15,499 nucleotides of DNA from Klebsiella pneumoniae. Its GTDB lineage: Bacteria; Pseudomonadota; Gammaproteobacteria; Pseudomonadales; Pseudohongiellaceae. The stretch's first letter is position 1. The number at the start of each line of letters is the position of its first letter. This document shows, piece by piece, positions 13,329-15,499 of this stretch. Under the pieces are notes generated by a model. The model was not told the DNA's origin. It did no database searches and saw only the letters and a program-made list of their open reading frames with translations. The position numbers were made by a program, and so were the translations under genes. The stretch spans positions 1-15,499 of the forward strand of contig CAMBPO010000053.1 of assembly GCA_945869725.1 (NCBI GenBank), given 5' to 3'.

Positions 13329-14256
13329 GCAAGGTACTCTTCTGGCGGTTGATCAGAAAATTCGGGCGCCGTTTGACTTCGTCGTAAATGCGACCCACGT
13401 AGATGCCTATCAGCCCGACACTGAACATCAGTACACTGCCGATAATCAGAATCAACAAAATCACCGTGGTGAACCCATCCACAGCGCGCCCGGCAAGTTT
13501 ATCCGCCAAGGCCATAGCGCCAATCACAATGCTCAGCAAAAACGTCAGTCCGCCCAATACAGTGACAATCTGCAGGGGAAAGGCGGTAAATGAGGTAATG
13601 GAATCAATGGCATAACGAAACAAAGCACCCTGACCCCATGCCGAGCGCTGGCGGGTAGATGGCGGCACATTAAACGGCAACTGCACGGTTTCAAAACCCA
13701 GCCAGGCAATCAGGCCACGAAAAAAACGCCCATGTTCGGGCAGGTCGCAGCAGGCGTTAACCACCTCTTTGTCGAGCAGTTTAAAGTCAGTGTGACCTTC
13801 AATGCCAAGGCGGGTGAAAAAATTAAACGACCGGTAGAACACGCCCGCCAGTTTGCCGCGCAGGTAACTCTCATTGCCGCGCGACTCTTTAACCGCTTCC
13901 ACCACACGCGCGCCTTGGCGCCAATGTTCGACCATGTTCGGAATCAACGCGGGTGGATGCTGCAGGTCACTGTCCATTACCACCACGGCATCACAGTGAC
14001 ATGTTGCCTGCAGGCCGGCTGCGATGGCGGATTCTTTGCCGTAATGCCGATTCATGCTGAGCAGATGGACTCGCGGGTCTTTGGTATGCAATTGACGCAC
14101 AGCCGCCGCGGTGCCGTCTGCCGAGCCATCATCAATCACCACCAACATGATATCGGCGTCGGCAATCTCATCAACGGCAGCCCGGATAACGGCCAGATTG
14201 GCCACAATCGATGCCGCTTCGTTGTAGGCAGGGATAACAATCGCGATAGAGTGCAT
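13321..14256 (-). CDS. GT2 polyprenyl-phosphate glycosyltransferase (GtrB/ArnC/DPM1-like)
   Basis: A 311-aa membrane-anchored family 2 glycosyltransferase that probably transfers a sugar from a nucleotide donor to undecaprenyl phosphate on the cytoplasmic face. GT-A motifs are VIPAYNE (7-13), the donor-site D42-D-G-S-A-D-G-T, and the metal-binding D95-S-D97 in MDSDLQHP. Later come GHTDFKLLDKEVV and the TRQRSAWGQGALFRYAIDSITSF acceptor loop. Two C-terminal transmembrane helices (about 229-251 and 262-287) match the GtrB/ArnC architecture. The ATG at 14256 is 4 nt after the stop of the upstream membrane protein, with GGGAG 7 nt upstream lying in that gene's last codons. The donor sugar cannot be deduced. 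The neighbours before and after are its expected partners. Confidence 0.93.
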   Translation of the reverse strand: MHSIAIVIPAYNEAASIVANLAVIRAAVDEIADADIMLVVIDDGSADGTAAAVRQLHTKDPRVHLLSMNRHYGKESAIAAGLQATCHCDAVVVMDSDLQHPPALIPNMVEHWRQGARVVEAVKESRGNESYLRGKLAGVFYRSFNFFTRLGIEGHTDFKLLDKEVVNACCDLPEHGRFFRGLIAWLGFETVQLPFNVPPSTRQRSAWGQGALFRYAIDSITSFTAFPLQIVTVLGGLTFLLSIVIGAMALADKLAGRAVDGFTTVILLILIIGSVLMFSVGLIGIYVGRIYDEVKRRPNFLINRQKSTLHD

Positions 14257-14260
14257 GGCC

Positions 14261-15499
14261 TTACTCCCTCACCCAATCAATCACTGGACCATCATGTTGG
14301 ATCCGGAACTCTTCTGAATAACTCTGCCAGCCCTCTGGCGATTGATACCGTACGTAGAAGCCGGCATCTTCTGCCAATAGCGCCCGCATCTGCCCCTGCG
14401 GTGGCGCCGGTATCACCCCGATCCGATCAGAGACCAGCTGGTAGCTGCCATCGGTATAGGGGCCAAATTGCCAATTCACGGTGCGCTGCCGGTATTCAAA
14501 ACGCACGCTCAACGGCGCTTGCGGTCGCAGGCTGGCCGTCAGTTGTTGACGACGTAGCTCAGCATCGGCGGACTGATCGCGCATGCAGTTGCACTGAGGA
14601 TCATAAGCAAACAACGGCTTGCCCTGCGCTTTCGCGAGATAAAGATCATCAACTACCACCACCGGTGAGGTGCCATTGCTGATACCTGATTTGAGATCTG
14701 CCAAACCACTGACAAACCACAACACCGGCAATACCTCCGGTGAAGGTTGGTAGGCAACCGTATCATCCTGTTGCCAGATAAACTCACCCTGCACATCAAA
14801 TGCCTGGCCGACAGCGGCCATGGCCTGGCGCTCGGGCAGCGCATGCAGCAAGCTCAGCATGACCAATCCGCCGAGTAGCGGCAAAGACCATCGTGATGAT
14901 TGCCGGTCCGCAAACCGACCGGCAAAAAATGCCATCGAAAAACTCAGCGCCGCCCACAGCGCAAACAGATACCGATCTGCCTGCACAATGCCCGGCGACT
15001 GCACCAGCGGCGCAAGAGGCGCCAGCACCAGTGCCGCAACCAGCACACTGAATAGCGGCCACACCGTTGCCACTGCGCTGCCAGAGCTAACGACGGCAGC
15101 ACGTTTTTTCCACACGTAGAAGCCCAGCAAGCCCAGATACCCCGTCAAGAATAACGGCCATGCAGCGCCACTGAGCAAACGTGGAAAACTCAGATAAGTC
15201 GCTATGACCTGTTGTATAAATGCCACGCTGAAATAACTGGCGCTGTCCACATAACCGCCGGTAAGCGAGGGCAGCATCCAGCTGCGCCAAAGCGCATATA
15301 CTGCCAGGACACCAAAAAATGGTGCGCTGGCCAGCAAACGTTTACGCCAGGTGGACTCGGGCAAACACAGCAGCAGCGCAGGCAAAGGCACATACACTTC
15401 TTTAGCCGTCACGGCCAGCGCATAACTCAATATCGCCAGCACCAAACCAGCAAGCGAACCGGTACGCAGATAGCGCACAACACCGTAGATGCTGATCAA
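14261..15499 (-). CDS. GT-C-like integral membrane protein, 3' part (N-terminus beyond window)
   Basis: The C-terminal 412 residues of a large membrane protein; the frame is still open at the right edge, and the TTG there is not a credible start. Residues 1-220 of the visible part hold about six hydrophobic helices with short loops. They include SYALAVTAKEVYVPLPALLL, whose AKE followed by a Pro-rich helix is typical of multi-helix GT-C-fold glycosyltransferases (the TMTC/PMT-like group). QADRYLFALWAAL (about 173-185) is also common in these. Residues about 221-412 form a soluble, probably periplasmic domain with a CNC pair. No family is certain. With the GT2 and flippase genes downstream, the best reading is the GtrC-like enzyme that transfers the flipped sugar to a cell-surface acceptor. 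Confidence 0.75.
   Translation of the reverse strand: MISIYGVVRYLRTGSLAGLVLAILSYALAVTAKEVYVPLPALLLCLPESTWRKRLLASAPFFGVLAVYALWRSWMLPSLTGGYVDSASYFSVAFIQQVIATYLSFPRLLSGAAWPLFLTGYLGLLGFYVWKKRAAVVSSGSAVATVWPLFSVLVAALVLAPLAPLVQSPGIVQADRYLFALWAALSFSMAFFAGRFADRQSSRWSLPLLGGLVMLSLLHALPERQAMAAVGQAFDVQGEFIWQQDDTVAYQPSPEVLPVLWFVSGLADLKSGISNGTSPVVVVDDLYLAKAQGKPLFAYDPQCNCMRDQSADAELRRQQLTASLRPQAPLSVRFEYRQRTVNWQFGPYTDGSYQLVSDRIGVIPAPPQGQMRALLAEDAGFYVRYQSPEGWQSYSEEFRIQHDGPVIDWVRE

Noticed and set aside
13732..14682. 316-residue open frame on the plus strand
   Set aside because: It lies opposite the GT2 and GT-C-like genes, both of which show clear motifs; its translation has no recognisable family features.

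Overview
The window looks like a chromosomal segment of a Gram-negative, moderately GC-rich proteobacterium, most likely a marine or aquatic gammaproteobacterium. The grounds are an outer-membrane-type Blc lipocalin, a Tat-exported PhoX-like protein, the Bfr/Bfd pair with a recognisable Fur box, paired M16 peptidases and an Arn/Gtr-like glycolipid module. The genus cannot be fixed from the sequence alone. There are 15 protein genes, two cut by the window edges. I saw no rRNA, tRNA, CRISPR array or insertion sequence.

Layout. (1) 1-1056 (+): an epoxide-hydrolase-type alpha/beta hydrolase, open at the left edge, ending in a hairpin plus T-tract. (2) 1062-2533 (-): an iron-storage block. bfd (2336-2533) lies upstream of bfr (1678-2142), then a strong intrinsic terminator, then an FMN-binding split-barrel (PNPOx-like) gene. 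bfd has a good sigma-70 promoter overlapped by a Fur box. (3) 2655-2738: a 12-bp tandem repeat in the divergent gap. (4) 2838-3845 (+): a secreted protein of an uncharacterised family, convergent with a PhoX/DUF839-family Tat substrate (3851-5329, -). (5) 5527-9955 (+): five tightly packed genes for a DCC thiol-redox protein, an iron-sulfur photolyase/cryptochrome (FeS-BCP), an SDR, a Blc lipocalin and a renalase-like FAD oxidoreductase. This looks like a light/photo-oxidative-stress operon. (6) 9912-15499 (-), reading leftwards: a GT-C-like membrane protein, a GT2 polyprenyl-phosphate glycosyltransferase, a four-helix SMR/EamA-type candidate flippase, then two M16 peptidases, one with and one without the zinc site.

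How the genes fit together. Bfd reduces the haem of Bfr to release iron, and its Fur-box promoter would open under iron shortage. The (+) operon combines DNA photorepair with lipid and redox housekeeping. The (-) operon has the three-part logic of Gtr/Arn systems: load a sugar on undecaprenyl phosphate, flip it, and transfer it outside. It runs into a two-subunit periplasmic protease. The two large operons converge and overlap by 44 bp inside a long imperfect hairpin.

The less ordinary features are two unrelated tandem arrays that share a 12-bp period, the hairpin across the overlapping convergent stop codons, the reciprocal loss of active-site residues in the M16 pair, and the Gtr-like cassette using an SMR-type flippase. 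Nothing here is clearly a wholly new system; the photo-stress operon and the glycosylation/protease operon are the best candidates for follow-up.
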